Source: UBA9659 sp965208605 (GTDB lineage Bacteria > Pseudomonadota > Gammaproteobacteria > Pseudomonadales > Azotimanducaceae). Taken from it: 64,000 nt of DNA. The notes below the pieces were generated by a model. It worked only from the letters and a program-made list of their open reading frames with translations. It was not told the origin of the DNA and made no database searches. The position numbers and the translations under genes are program-made. This document shows, piece after piece, positions 15,001-30,000 of the stretch (its first letter is position 1; every line of letters begins with the position of its first letter). The stretch covers positions 186,001-250,000 of the forward strand of contig OZ242345.1 of NCBI GenBank assembly GCA_965208605.1, written 5' to 3'.

Positions 15001-18000
15001 CGGACGATGTCCTGACTTATGCCTGGACGCATACTTCAACCGATGGTGGTGCGCCCAGCCCGGCAATTACCTTGAGCGGCGCCGACACCGCCACGGTGAC
15101 CTTCACCGCACCGGCCACCGCCGGGGTCCTGGTGTTCACCCTGACCGTAACCGATGATTCCGGTGACTCCGCCACCAACACCGGCGAAGACACGGTAACC
15201 ATCACCGTGACCGCACCGCCCAAGCCGCTCATCGTTGGCAGTGGAGCGGTGAGTCATCCCGAGAACACCGAGACAGTAACGACCTTCACCGCGACTGATG
15301 CCGCTGGCGACCCCGTTAGCGTTACCTGGGAACTAACTGGCGCGGATGTGGGCTTGCTCTCTATTGATGACAGCAGCGGTAGGTTGGGTTTCACGAATGA
15401 CCCGGACTTTGAAGACCCGCTGGACGCAGACAACGACAACGACTATCAGGTTACCATTACCGCCACCGATAGCGCCACGGATGCGCGTAGCGAACCACTT
15501 GAGGTTACGGTAACGGTGATCAATGAGGATGAGACCGGCACCATCGGCGCCATTATCGGCAGCGCGCAGGTCGGGCAGACCTTGACCGCGGGCGCAATAA
15601 CCGACCCGGATTCGCCGGATCCGTCTAGGCCGGTTACGGTTACCGGCTGGCAATGGCAGGGCGACAGCACCAACATAGACGGTGCCACCAGCGAGACCTA
15701 CATGCCGGTAGTAGCGGATATTGGCAAGACCATTCGAGTCATCGTTACTTACACCGACGGTCATGGTCTCGGCAAGACCCTCACCAGCGCACCTACCGAC
15801 GCGGTGATTGCGGCACAGGTCATCAACCAGCCGCCAACTGCTAATGCGGGTGTCGATCAAAGCGTGACCACCGGCGCAACAGTAACGCTGACCGGCTCCG
15901 CTACCGACCCCGATGGCGATGACGATGCCCTGACATACGCATGGACGCATACTATGATTGATGGTAGTGCGCCCACCACGCCCATTACCTTGAGCGGCGC
16001 CACCACCGACACGGCGACCTTCACCGCACCGGCCACCGCCGCGGTCCTGGTATTCACCTTGACCGTCACCGATGATTCCGGTGACTCCGCCACCAACACC
16101 GGCGAAGACACGGTAACCATCACCGTGACCGCGCCGCTCGCCATTAGCGCCGGGCCCGCGCTCACGAGCAGTAACTCCAACGTAAATTTCGCCACAGATG
16201 GCGATACCCTGAGCCTGACCTTCACCGTCAATGTGGCATTGGAAAGTGCGCCAACGGTGACCATCGCCGGGCAGACCGTCACGGCGACCAACACGGGCAA
16301 TGATTACACGGCGACCTATCTGGTGGTGGCGGCGCAGGTTATGGGACTTGACGGCGAGTTCGTGAGTTATGACATCGGTGCAATGACCGCCGCCGATAAT
16401 GCCGCCAATACCCTTGACCCTGATGCGGTCACAAGCACGATTCGAATTGATGTAACCGCGCCGAGCGTGACGACCTTTGACCCCATCCCCGATGTCCGCA
16501 CCATTGACGATGCCACGGAGATGCACGACATCACCTTCTCCGAGCCGGTAACCGGTTTGGAAGCGAGCGACTTCGCCACTTCCAGCGGTGCCACGGTAAC
16601 GGATGTGAGCGGCTCCGGCGACACCTACACCATCACCTTCACCCCGACCGAGACAGCCTTCAGCCTGACCCTTGCCGCGGGTAGCGTTGCCGACCTCGCG
16701 GGCCTCACCGGTCCGGCGACAGCGGCGACCGCGAGCGGCACCGCGGTGGCCGCCACGGTCAACCAGCCGCCAGTTGCCGAGGCGGGCGACCCGCAGAGCG
16801 TGACTACCGGCACGGTCGTAACGCTGACCGGCTCTGCTACCGACCCCGATGGCGACGACAATGCCCTGACATACTCATGGACGCAGACCAGCGGCACCCC
16901 GAATGTAACCTTGAGCGGCGCCGACACCGCCACGGCCACCTTCACCGCACCGGCCACCGCCGCGGTGCTGGTATTCACCCTGACCGTAACCGATGATGAT
17001 GCCGATGCCCCCCTCAGCCACAGCGACACGGTAACCATCACCGTGACCGCACCGGTCGCCACCAACCAGCCGCCAGTTGCCGATGCGGGAGACGCGCAGG
17101 AAGTGAATACCGGCGTGGAAGTAACGCTGACCGGCTCTGCTACCGACCCCGACGACAACGACGATGCCCTGACATACCTCTGGACGCATACTTCAACCGA
17201 TGATGTTGCACCCGCCACGCCCATTACCTTGAGCGACGCCACCACCGCCACGGCGACCTTCACCGCGCCGGACACCGCCGCGGTCCTGGTATTCACCTTG
17301 ACCGTAACCGATGATGCCGCTACCCCCGCCAGCCACGCCGATACAGTAACCATCACCGTGACCGCACCGGTCGCCACCAACCAGCCGCCAGTTGCCGAGG
17401 CGGGAGACGCGCAGGAAGTGAATACCGGCGCAACAGTAACGCTGACCGGCTCTGCTACCGACCCCGACGACAACGACGATGCCCTGACATACTCATGGGT
17501 GCATACTTCAACCGATGGTGATACGCCCGCCACGGTTATCCCCTTGACCAACGCCGACACCGCCACGGCGACCTTCACCGCGCCGGCTACTGCCACGGTG
17601 CTGATATTCACCCTGACCGTAACCGATGATTCCGGTGACTCCGCCACCAACACCGGCGAAGACACGGTAACCATCACCGTGACCGCGCCGGTCGCCACCA
17701 ACACCGCGCCGACCTTCGATCCCCTTACGACGTCGTCGGCGGAGTATAACGAGGGTGACAGCATAGCAGTAGCGACCTACCGTGCGAATGATGCCGAGGG
17801 CAACACCATTACCTGGGCGCTCACGGGCGTGGATGCGGATTTCTTTACGCTCGCCCCCGAAAGCGGCGTATTGACTTTCAAGGAGTCACCGGACTATGAA
17901 GCCCCGACCGATCGCACTGACCCCGCCAATGACACGGTCGTCGCCGGCGATAATCAGTATCAGCTCACCGTGACCGCCACTGATAACGGTACGCCGCCCC

Positions 18001-21000
18001 TGAGCGTCAGTGCTCCTGTTACGGTTATGGTGATCAATATAGATGAAGAGGGCGTCATCGGCATCATCACCGGCCTCGCGCAGGTCGGCGAGCAATTAAC
18101 CACCGGCGCGGTAACCGACCCGGATAACGTGGTTGCTGAGAGCATCATCTATCAATGGCAAGACGCGGGCGACAGCACCAACATAGACGGTGCCACCAGC
18201 GCGACCTACACCCCGGCAGAAGCGGATCTCGACAAGACCATTCGAGTCATGGTCACTTACACCGACGGTCATGGCCCCGGCAAAACCCTTACCAGCGCAC
18301 CTACCGACGCGGTGATTGCGGCACAGGTCATCAACCAGCCGCCAACTGCTAATGCGGGTGTCGATCAAAGCGCGACCTTCGGCGCAACAGTAACGCTGAC
18401 CGGCTCCGACAGTAGCGACTCCGATGGCACTATCCAGAGTTATGAATGGGTGCATACATCAACCGATGATGCGCCGCCCGCCACGGCAATCATCGTGGCC
18501 GATGGCGAGACCTCAACCTTCACCGCGCCGGGCGCCGCCGCGGTGCTGGTCTTCACCCTGACCGTAACCGATGATGACGCTGCCACCAACACCAACACCG
18601 ACACCAACACGGTAACCATCACTGTAACCGAGCCGGCTGACACCACCGCGCCGACTGTGAACTTCGGCACTATTGCCGAAGGTAAGGTTGATGTCGCGCA
18701 GGAGCACGACATCACCTTCTCCGAAGCGGTAACCGGTTTGGCGAGGGGTGATTTCTCCGGCACCGGTGTCGCCGTAACTGCCGTGAGTGGCGCCGACAAT
18801 GCCTACACCCTCACCCTCATCCCAAGCGCAACAACCTTCACCCTGACCCTTGCCGCGGGTAGCGTGATAGACGCCGCCAGCAACCCGAACGCGGCGGCAA
18901 GCGTGAGCGGCACCGCGCTGCCGGGCAACCAGTTTCCGATTGCCAATGCCGGCGCCGCGCAGGATGTAACCACCGGCGCACTCGTAACGCTGGACGGCTC
19001 TGGCAGTAGCGACCCCGATGGCGATGCCCTGACCTACTCATGGACGCATACTTCAACCGATGGTGATACGCCCAGCCCGCTCATTACCTTGACTAATCCC
19101 ACCACCGCCAGTCCGACCTTCACCCCGGACACCGCCGCGGTGCTGGTATTCACCTTGAGCGTAACCGATGGCACCGATGCCAGCACCGGCACGGTAACCA
19201 TCACTGTAACCGAGCCGGTCGCCACCAATCAGCCGCCAGTTGCCGAGGCGGGCGACCCGCAGAGCGTGACCACCGGCGCAACAGTAACGCTGACCGGCTC
19301 CGCTACCGACCCCGATACGGACGATGTCCTGACTTATGCCTGGACGCATACTTCAACCGATGGTGATACGCCCGCCACGCCCATTATCTTGAGCGGTGCC
19401 ACCACCGCCAGCCCGACCTTCACCGCACCGGACACCGCCGCGGTCCTGGTATTCACCTTGACCGTCACCGATGATTCCGGTGACTCCGCCACCAACACCG
19501 GCGAAGACACGGTAACCATCACCGTAACCGCGCCGCTCGCCATTAGCGCCGGGCCCGCGCTCACGAGCAGTAACTCCAACGTAAATTTCGCCACAGATGG
19601 CGATACCCTGAGCCTGACCTTCACCGTCAATGTGGCATTGGAAAGTGCGCCCACGGTGACCATCGCCGGGCAGACCGTCACGGCGACCAACACGGGCAAT
19701 GATTACACGGCGACCTATCTGGTGGTGGCGGCGCAGGTTATGGGACTTGAGGGCACACTGGTGAGTTATGACATCGGTGCAATGGCTGCCGCCGGTGTTC
19801 CCGCCAACACCCTTGACCCTGAAGCTACCGAAAGTGCTATTCGAATTGATGTGAGCGCACCGAGCGTGGTGACCTTTGACCCCATCCCCGATGTCCGCAC
19901 CATTGACGATGCCTTGGAGACGCACACCATCACCTTCTCCGAAGCGGTAACCGATTTGGAAGCGAGCGACTTCGCCACTTCCAGCGGTGCTACGGTAACG
20001 GACGTGAGCGGCTCCGGCGACACCTACACCATCACCTTCACCCCGACCGGGGAAACTTTCAGCCTGACCCTTGCCGCGGATAGCGTTGCCGACCTCGCGG
20101 GCCTCACCGGTCCGGCAAACGATGTGAGCGCGAGCGGCACCGCGGTGGCCGCCACGGTCAACCAGCCGCCAGTGGCCAATGCCGGTGCCGACCAGGATGT
20201 AACCACCGGCGTGGAAGTAACGCTGACCGGCTCTGCTACCGACCCCGACGACAACGACGATGCCCTGACATACTCATGGGTGCATACTTCAACCGATAGC
20301 GGTGCGCCCAGCCCGGCAATTACCTTGAGCAGCGCCACCACCGCCACGGCGACCTTCACCGCGCCGGACACCGCCGCGGTCCTGGTATTCACCTTGACCG
20401 TCACCGATGATTCCGGTGACTCCGCCACCAACACCGGCGAAGACACGGTAACCATCACCGTAACCGCGCCGGTCAACACCGCGCCGGTCATCGTTGGCAG
20501 TGGGACGCGGAGTGTCGCCGAGAACACCGAGGCAGTGGCGACCTTCACCGCGACTGATGACGAGGGCAACGAGATTAAATGGACACTGAGTGGCGTGGAC
20601 GCGAGCCAACTGAGCATTAGTTCAAGAGGTAGGTTGGATTTCATGAATGACCCGGACTATGAAGCCCCGCTGGACGCAGGCCGCAACAACGTATATGAAG
20701 TTATCATTACCGCCACCGAAACTGATGGAACCGGCCTGACAGACACACTTGCGGTGACGGTAACCGTGACTAATGTGGATGAGACCGGAAGCATCGCTGC
20801 CATCGACGGCACCCCGCAGGTCGGGCTGACCTTGACCGCGGGCGCAATAACCGACCCGGATTCGCCGGATCCGTCTAGGCCGGTTACGGTTACCGGCTGG
20901 CGATGGCAGGGCGACAGCACCAACATAGACGGTGCCACCAGCGCGACCTACACCCCGGCAGAAGCGGATCTCGACAAGACCATTCAAGTCATGGTCACTT

Positions 21001-24000
21001 ACACCGACGGTCATGGCCCCGGCAAGACCCTCACCAGCGCAGAGACCTCCGCGGTGATTGCCGCGCCAGTAACCGTGTCCGCGGATGCAAACTTGTCCGG
21101 TTTGACTATCGCGGATAACAACGACATTGCGGTTGTTCTGGATCCGATTTTCAATGCCGCCAGCCCCGACACCGTGGACTACACCGCCAGCGTGGATAAT
21201 GAGGTAACCAGCGTTACGGTTACGCCGACCACGGCTGACGATGCCGCAAGCGTAACCGTGCAAAGCGCGGCGGTTGCCCGTGACGCAACCAGCGAACCGA
21301 TCAACCTGACGGTCGGCGCAAACGCCATCGCCATCGTCGTTACTGCCGAGGACGGCAGCACCACAAAAACCTACACCGTTACGGTGACCCGCGCCGACAA
21401 CACCGCGCCGGATTTGTCTGGCAATGAAGCGAGTCCGATGGTCGCCGAGAACACGCCCATAACCACAATAGTGGCGACCTACAGTGCGACTGATGCCGAG
21501 AACAACACCATTGCCTGGACTCTCGCTGGCACAGATGCGGGCCAACTTTCCATCAATGCCGAAAGCGGCGCATTGACTTTCAATACTTCACCGGACTATG
21601 AATCTCCGCAAGACACTGACGCCGACAACGAATATCAAGTCACCGTTACCGCCACCGATGACGGCACGCCGAGTGAGACCAGCACACTTGAGGTGACGGT
21701 TACCGTTACCAATGCGGATGAAGAGGGCACCATCGGCGCCATCACTGGCACCGCGCAGGTCGGGCAGACCTTGACCGCCGGCATGGTAACCGACCCGGAT
21801 TCGCCGTCTTCGCCGGTCACGGTTACCGCCCATCTATGGCAAAACACGGACGGCAGCGACATCGCTGGTGTTGCTAACACGCCGACCTACACGCTGACCG
21901 CAACCGAGGTGGGCAAGACCATTGAAGTCGTCGTTACTTACACCGACGGGCAGGGTGCCGGCAAAACCGTTACCAGCGCGGCGACCCAAGCCGTGCGTGC
22001 CGTGCTGTCCACGGATGCGAACTTGTCCGCTCTGGTTCTCTCGGCTGGCACCTTGCCCGCCTTTGTTGCTACCACCACGGCATACAACGTCGGTGAGGTG
22101 CCGAATGATGTGGTAAGCATTACGGTCACGCCGACCACGAATCACGCCGCCGCCAGCGTAACCGTTGCTTTCACCGAGGTTACCAGTGGCACCCCCTCCG
22201 CTGCGATTCCGCTGGCTGTCGGCGCAAATAACATTGGCATTACCGTTACCGCCGAGGACGGCACCAGCACGAAAACCTACACCGTTACCATCACCCGCGC
22301 CGCGCCGCCGCCTGCGAATGCCGACTTGAGCGGTGTGGTGTTCACGCCGACACCTGACAGCATAACCCCAGCATTTGATAGTGGCGTCTACGCATACACC
22401 GTCAATGTGGCGAGCGATGTGGGAAGTATCACCATCACGCCGACCGCGAATGATGCCTCGGCAAGCCTGACTGTGGATGGGATGACGGTTGCCAGTGGTG
22501 TAGCCAGTCAGTCGCTTACTCTGACTCCGGGGATAAACGCAATTGACGTTGTCGTCAGCGTCGGTGCACTCACTGAAACATATCGGTTCCAAATCTTCCG
22601 AGCCCTGCTCTTATCCTCTAATGCGAACTTGGGTAGCGTGACCATAACGGATGACAACGGCATGGTTAGCGGGTTGAATGAAGATATTACTGCGGACACG
22701 ACAAGTTATACCGCGACCGTGGCGACCGATGCGAACGAATTTACGGTTACGGCAAATCCTGATGACCCCAGTGCGGCTGCGGATGTTGCCGATTCTGGTG
22801 AAGATAGCGAGACTGTTATATTCACCGGCGACTTGGTATCCCTTGGTGTTGTTATTACCGCCGAAGACGGCACCACGAAAGCCTACACCGTTAACGTAAC
22901 CCGCGCCGCTGACACCACCGCGCCGCGCGTGTTCTTTGGCACCATTACTGAGGTCGGTGAGATTGACGAGGAACTGGAGCACGACTTCACCTTCTCCGAA
23001 GCGGTAACCGGGCTGGCTATCACCGACTTCACCGTGGTTGGTGCCAGGATAACCAACATTGGCGGCTCCGGCGATGCCTACACCCTCGCCATCAACCCAA
23101 GCGCGAACACCTTCACCATAACCCTTAACGCGAATAGCGTAACCGGCCTCAACGACAACGATGGTCCGGCGGCAGATCCCGTGGCAGACAGGCGCGTGAC
23201 CGGCACCGCGACCGGCACCGAGGCTAACACCGCGCCGACTGCTGAGGCCGGAGCCGCGCAGAGCGTGACCTTCGGCGCAACCGTAACGCTGGACGGCAGC
23301 GCTACCGACCCCGATGGCGATGCCCTGACTTATTCATGGACGCAGACCAGCGGCACGAATGTAACCTTGAGCAATACCGCTATCGCCGGTCCCACCTTCA
23401 CCGCACCGGCCACCGCCGCGGTGCTGATCTTCACCTTGACCGTAACCGATGATGCCGCTACCCCCGCCAGCCACGCCGACACAGTAACCATCACCGTAAC
23501 CGCACCGGTCACCACCGGACTGACCGCGGAATTTGTGGACATCACTGACACCCTTATTGGCCAGTCAGCAACGGTCAACCTCACCTTCTCCGAGGGAGTG
23601 ACTGGCTTGGAGCAAACTGATTTCTCCACCCGCGGTGCCACAATAACTGGCCTTAACGCATTCCAGCCCACCTTCTATATCGTCAGTTTCACCCCGACCG
23701 CGGCATCCTTCACCTTGACCCTTGCCGCCAATAGCGTAACCATCATCTCCAGCGGGGCAATGGGACCCGCCGAGCCGGTGAGTGTGCAAGGCACTGCGGA
23801 GGTTGTCCTCGAATTTACCGCAGCCCCTGAACTGACGAGCAATAACCCCGTGCCGGGCAGTAACATCGGTTTCGCCACAGTCGGTGATACTCTAAGTCTG
23901 ACCTTCACCGTCAATCAGGCATTGGGAAATACGCCGGAGCCGGACATCGCTGGCGAGCCAATCTCGGCGACAAAAGGCGATGGCAATGATTACAGTGCGA

Positions 24001-27000
24001 CCTGGACGGTGACCGAGGAGGTTGCCAGAGCGAATGACGGTGACCTTGTGTTTTTTAGCCTTGGACGACTGTTTGCCGTCGGTTCTGTCCTCAATAGGCT
24101 GTCTGTTTTCGTTACCGACAGTGATATTCGATTTGACCACACCGCGCCGACGGTGGTGACCTTTGACCCCATTCCCGATGTCCGCACCATTGACAATGCC
24201 TTGGAGATGCACGACATCACCTTCTCCGAGCCGGTAACCGATTCAAGCGGCGATGCGTTGGGAATTGACGACTTCACCGCCACCGGTGCCACGATAACGG
24301 ACGTTACCAGCAGCGACCAAACCACCTACACCATCACCTTCACCCCGACCGGGGAAACTTTCAGCCTGACCCTTGCCGCGAATAGCGTTGCCGACCTCGC
24401 GGGTCTGACCGGTCCGGCAAACGATGTGACCGCGAGCGGCACCGCGGCGGCCGCCACGGTCAACCAGCCGCCAGTGGCCAATGCCGGTGCCGACCAGGAT
24501 GTAACCACCGGCGTGGAAGTAACGCTGACCGGCACTGCTACCGACCCCGACGACAACGACGATGCCCTGACATACTCATGGGTGCATACTTCAACCGATA
24601 GCGGTGCGCCCAGCCCGGCAATTACCTTGAGCAGCGCCACCACCGCCACGGCGACCTTCACCGCGCCGGACACCGCCGCGGTCCTGGTATTCACCTTGAC
24701 CGTCACCGATGATTCCGGTGACTCCGCCACCAACACCGGCGAAGACACGGTAACCATCACCGTGACCGCACCGGTCGCCACCAATCAGCCGCCAGTGGCC
24801 AATGCCGGTGCCGACCAGGATGTAACCACCGGCGTGGAAGTAACGCTGACCGGCTCTGCTACCGACCCCGACGACAACGACGATGCCCTGACATACTCAT
24901 GGGTGCATACTTCAACCGATAGCGGTGCGCCCAGCCCGGCAATTACCTTGAGCAGCGCCACCACCGCCACGGCGACCTTCACCGCGCCGGACACCGCCGC
25001 GGTCCTGGTATTCACCTTGACCGTCACCGATGATTCCGGTGACTCCGCCACCAACACCGGCGAAGACACGGTAACCATCACCGTAACCGCGCCGGTCGCC
25101 ACCAACCAGCCGCCAGTTGCCGATGCGGGAGACGCGCAGGAAGTGGATACCGGCGCAACAGTAACGCTGACCGGCTCCGACAGTAGCGACTCCGATGGAA
25201 CTATCCAGAGTTATGAATGGGTGCATACATCAACCGATGATGCGCCGCCCGCCACGGCAATCATCGTGGCCGATGGCGAGACCTCAACCTTCACCGCACC
25301 GGCCACCGCCGCGGTCCTGGTATTCACCTTGACCGTCACCGATGATTCCGGTGACTCCGCCACCAACACCGGCGAAGACACGGTAACCATCACCGTGACC
25401 GCACCGGTCGCCACCAATCAGCCGCCAGTGGCCAATGCCGGTGCCGACCAGGATGTAACCACCGGCGTGGAAGTAACGCTGACCGGCACTGCTACCGACC
25501 CCGACGACAACGACGATGCCCTGACATACTCATGGGTGCATACTTCAACCGATAGCGGTGCGCCCAGCCCGGCAATTACCTTGAGCAGCGCCACCACCGC
25601 CACGGCGACCTTCACCGCGCCGGACACCGCCGCGGTCCTGGTATTCACCTTGACCGTCACCGATGATTCCGGTGACTCCGCCACCAACACCGGCGAAGAC
25701 ACGGTAACCATCACCGTGACCGCACCGGTCGCCACCAATCAGCCGCCAGTGGCCAATGCCGGTGCCGACCAGGATGTAACCACCGGCGTGGAAGTAACGC
25801 TGACCGGCTCTGCTACCGACCCCGACGACAACGACGATGCCCTGACATACTCATGGGTGCATACTTCAACCGATAGCGGTGCGCCCAGCCCGGCAATTAC
25901 CTTGAGCAGCGCCACCACCGCCACGGCGACCTTCACCGCGCCGGACACCGCCGCGGTCCTGGTATTCACCTTGACCGTCACCGATGATTCCGGTGACTCC
26001 GCCACCAACACCAACGCCGACACAGTAACCATCACCGTAACCGCGCCGCTCGCCATTAGCGCCGGGCCCGCGCTCACGAGCAGTAACTCCAACGTAAATT
26101 TCGCCACAGATGGCGATACCCTGAGCCTGACCTTCACCGTCAATGTGGCATTGGAAAGTGCGCCAACGGTGACCATCGCCGGGCAGACCGTCACGGCGAC
26201 CAACACGGGCAATGATTACACGGCGACCTATCTGGTGGCATCTGCGCAGGTTATGGGACTTGAGGGCACACTGGTGAGTTATGACATCGGTGCAATGGCT
26301 GCCGCCGGTGTTCCCGCCAACACCCTTGACCCTGAAGCTACCGACAGTGCTATTCGAATTGATGTAACCGCGCCGAGCGTGGTGACCTTTGACCCCATCC
26401 CCGACACCGTCCCCACCCGTATGGTTGGCGACACCGGACAGACGCACACCATCACCTTCTCCGAGCCGGTAACCGATTCAAGCGGCGATGCGTTGGGAAT
26501 TGACGACTTCACCGCCACCGGTGCCACGATAACGGACGTTACCAGCAGCGACCAAACCACCTACATCATCACCTTCACCCCGACCGGGGAAACTTTCAGC
26601 CTGACCCTTGTCGCCAACGCGGTGAGCGACCTCGCGGGCCTCACCGGTCCGGCAAACGATGTGACTGCGAGCGGCACCGCGGTGGCCGCCACGGTCAACC
26701 AGCCGCCAGTTGCCGAGGCGGGAGACGCGCAGGAAGTGGATACCGGCGCAACAGTAACGCTGACCGGCACCGGCAGTAGCGACTCCGATGGCACTATCCA
26801 GAGTTATGCATGGGTGCATACTTCAACCGATGGTGATACGCCCGCCACGGTTATCCCCTTGACCAACGCCGACACCGCCACGGCCACCTTCACCGCACCG
26901 GCCACCGCCGCGGTGCTGATATTCACCCTGACCGTCACCGATGATGATGCCGATGCCCCCCTCAGCCACAGCGACACGGTAACCATCACCGTAACCGCAC

Positions 27001-30000
27001 CGGTCGCCACCAACCAGCCGCCAGTTGCCGAGGCGGGAGACGCGCAGGAAGTGGATACCGGCGTGGAAGTAACGCTGACCGGCTCTGCTACCGACCCCGA
27101 CGACAACGACGATGCCCTGACATACTCATGGACGCATACTTCAACCGATGGTGATACGCCCGCCACGGTTATCCCCTTGACCAACGCCGACACCGACACG
27201 GCCACCTTCACCGCACCGGCCACCGCCGCGGTACTGATATTCACCTTGACCGTAACCGATGATGACGCTGCCACCAACATCAACACCGATACCAACACGG
27301 TAACCATCACCGTTACCGCGCCGGTCCCCACCAACACCGCGCCGGTCGCGACCTTCGGTGCCTTTGCCGCCGGTATTGAGACCGGCACGCAACAGATGGT
27401 CCGCCTCAACTTCGATGAGGCGGTAACTGGTTTGGAAGCGAGTGACTTCTCCGGCACCGGAAGCATCAACATTAGCCTGGACGACTTGGACGACAGCGAC
27501 GCAACAACCTACAGCATCGGCTTCGTCCCGACTGCGACCGCCTTCACCCTGACCCTTGCCGCGAATAGCGTTACCGACGCCGACGGCAACGGGAACGCAG
27601 AGACGAGCGCGCCCGGCACCGCGACACAAGCTGACCGCACTACTGATAGCGTCGCGCCCTTCGCGGAATTTTACAATATTGAGACCGGCGAGCCCTTCTT
27701 TGATGGAATCACCGAGGTGGGTAAGGTTGACGAGCAACAAATGGTCGGCCTCAGATTCTCCGAAGCGGTTACCGGTTTGGCGCGGCGAGACTTCCGCCTC
27801 TCTGATGCCGTGGCCAATGGTGCCAGGGTGATTGGAGGTGGTGTGAGCGGTACTGGCACCACCTACACCATCACCTTCATCCCGCTTGCGACCACCTTCA
27901 CCCTGTTCCTTGACGCGAATAGCGTGACCGACACCTCCACCAACGCGAACCAGGGACCCACCAGCGTGGTCAGCGTGAGCGGCACCGCGACCCCGCCGCC
28001 CCCCACCGAACTGACCGCGGAATTCGGCGCCTTCTCTAGAGTCACCACTGTTGGCGAGAAAGGGGGGTTCGCCTTCCTTACCTTCAGCGAGGATGTGGCT
28101 GGCTTGGATGAGGGATCTTTCTCCGGCTCCGCTGGTCTCACGATAGATAGGGTTCACGCCTTCAACGCCACCACCTATCAAATCGACATCACCCCGACCG
28201 AGGAAACTTTCACCCTGACCCTTGCCGCCAATAGCGTAACCATCACCTCCCGCGACCCGGACACGGGACCCGCCGAGCCGGTGTCCATAGTTGGCACTGC
28301 GGGATCCAGAGTGGTTCCTCTCCTTGCCTTTACCGCAGACGGACAACCTGAGTTCACGAACGATGGCGCCAACCCGGATTACGCCACAGACGGCGATACC
28401 CTGAGCCTGACCTTCAGTGTCAATCAGCCATTGGCAAGCGACCCAACGGTGACCATCGCCGGGCAGACCGTCACGGCGGCAAAAAACGTGGGCGATGGCA
28501 ATGATTACACGGCGACCTATACGGTGGTGGCGGCGCAGGTTATGGGACTTGATGGCACACTGGTGAGTTATGACATCGGTGCAATGGCCGCCTTCTTTGA
28601 GCCCGCCAATACCCTTGACCCTGAAGCTACCGAAAGTGCTATTCGAATTGATATAACCGCGCCGAGCGTGACGACCTTTATCACCCCGGACGCCAACGGT
28701 GTGCTTGACGCACAGCAGACGCACGACATCACCTTCTCCGAGCCGGTAACCGGATTGGATAGCACCACCCTCGCCACCGTCATCACCACCACTGGCGGCG
28801 TCACGGTGGATAGCGTCACCGACACCAACAGCGACCAAACCACCTACACCATCGCCTTCACCCCGACCGCGGCAGCCTTCAGCCTGACTCTTGCCGCGAA
28901 TAGCGTTACCGACCTCGCGGGCCACACCGGTCCGGCAAGCGAGGTGACCGTGAGCGGCACCGCGACTCTGGTGGTGACCGCGACATTTGCCGACATCACT
29001 GGCGCCATTATTGGCCAGCGATCAGAGGTCAACCTCACCTTCTCCGAGGGAGTGACTGGCTTGGAGCAAACTGATTTCTCCACCCGCGGTGCCACAGTAA
29101 CTGGCCTTGACGATTTCGGCGACGACTTCTATACCGTCAGTTTCACCCCGACCGCGGCATCCTTCCGCCTGACCCTTGCCGCCAATAGCGTAATCATCAT
29201 CTCCAGCGGGGAAGTGGGACCCGCCGAGTCGGTGTTCATAGATGCCACTGCGGAGGAACTTGTCCTTGCCTTTACCGCAGACCCTGAACTGACCAGCAGT
29301 AACCCTGGAAACTTCGCCACAGTCGGCGACATTCTGACCCTGACCTTCAGCGTCAATCAGGCACTGGAAAATGTGCCGATGCCGGACATCGCTGGCGCCG
29401 GGCGAATCCCGGCGACAAAAGGCGATGGCAATGATTACAGTGCGACCTGGACGGTGACCGAGGCGGTTGCCAGCGCGAATGACGGTGCCCTTGTGTTTTT
29501 TAGCATTGGACGAATGTTTGCCGTCGGTTCTGTCCGCAATAGGCTGTCTGTTTTCGTTACCGACAGTGATATTCGATTTGACCACACCCCGCCGAGCCCA
29601 ACCTTCGGCGCCCTTGCCGCAGGTGTGATTGGCACCGCGCAGGATCACGACATCACCTTCAATGAGGCGATTACCGCACTGACTGACACCGACTTCGCCA
29701 CTTCCATCGGTGCCACGGTGAGTAGTGTTGCCCTCAACACCGACCCTAGCGCCGAGCCCAACACCTACACCATCACCTTCACGCCGAGCGCGACCGAGTT
29801 CACCATCACCCTTGCCGCCAACGCGGTGAGCGACCTCGCCGGACTCACCGGTCCGGCGACAGCGGCAAGCGTGACCGGCAGCGCGACACAACCCACGGCA
29901 ACGACTGCCGACTTGTCATCGCTGACTACCACAGCCGGTGCCTTGTCGCCCATCTTTAATGTCGCCGTCACAAACTACAACGTCGGCGTATTGAATGGGG

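Noticed and set aside
16625..17764. 379-codon minus-strand frame, and similar ones such as 13482-14720
   Set aside because: They repeat in step with the PKD modules of the plus strand and share the same artefactual composition, so they are shadows of the giant gene.
27141..28925. 594-codon open frame on the minus strand inside the giant gene
   Set aside because: It is antisense to a repeat protein with strong codon bias (GCC/ACC/GAC-rich), which leaves the reverse frames open; its content is low-complexity Gly/Arg/Val-rich with no recognisable domain.
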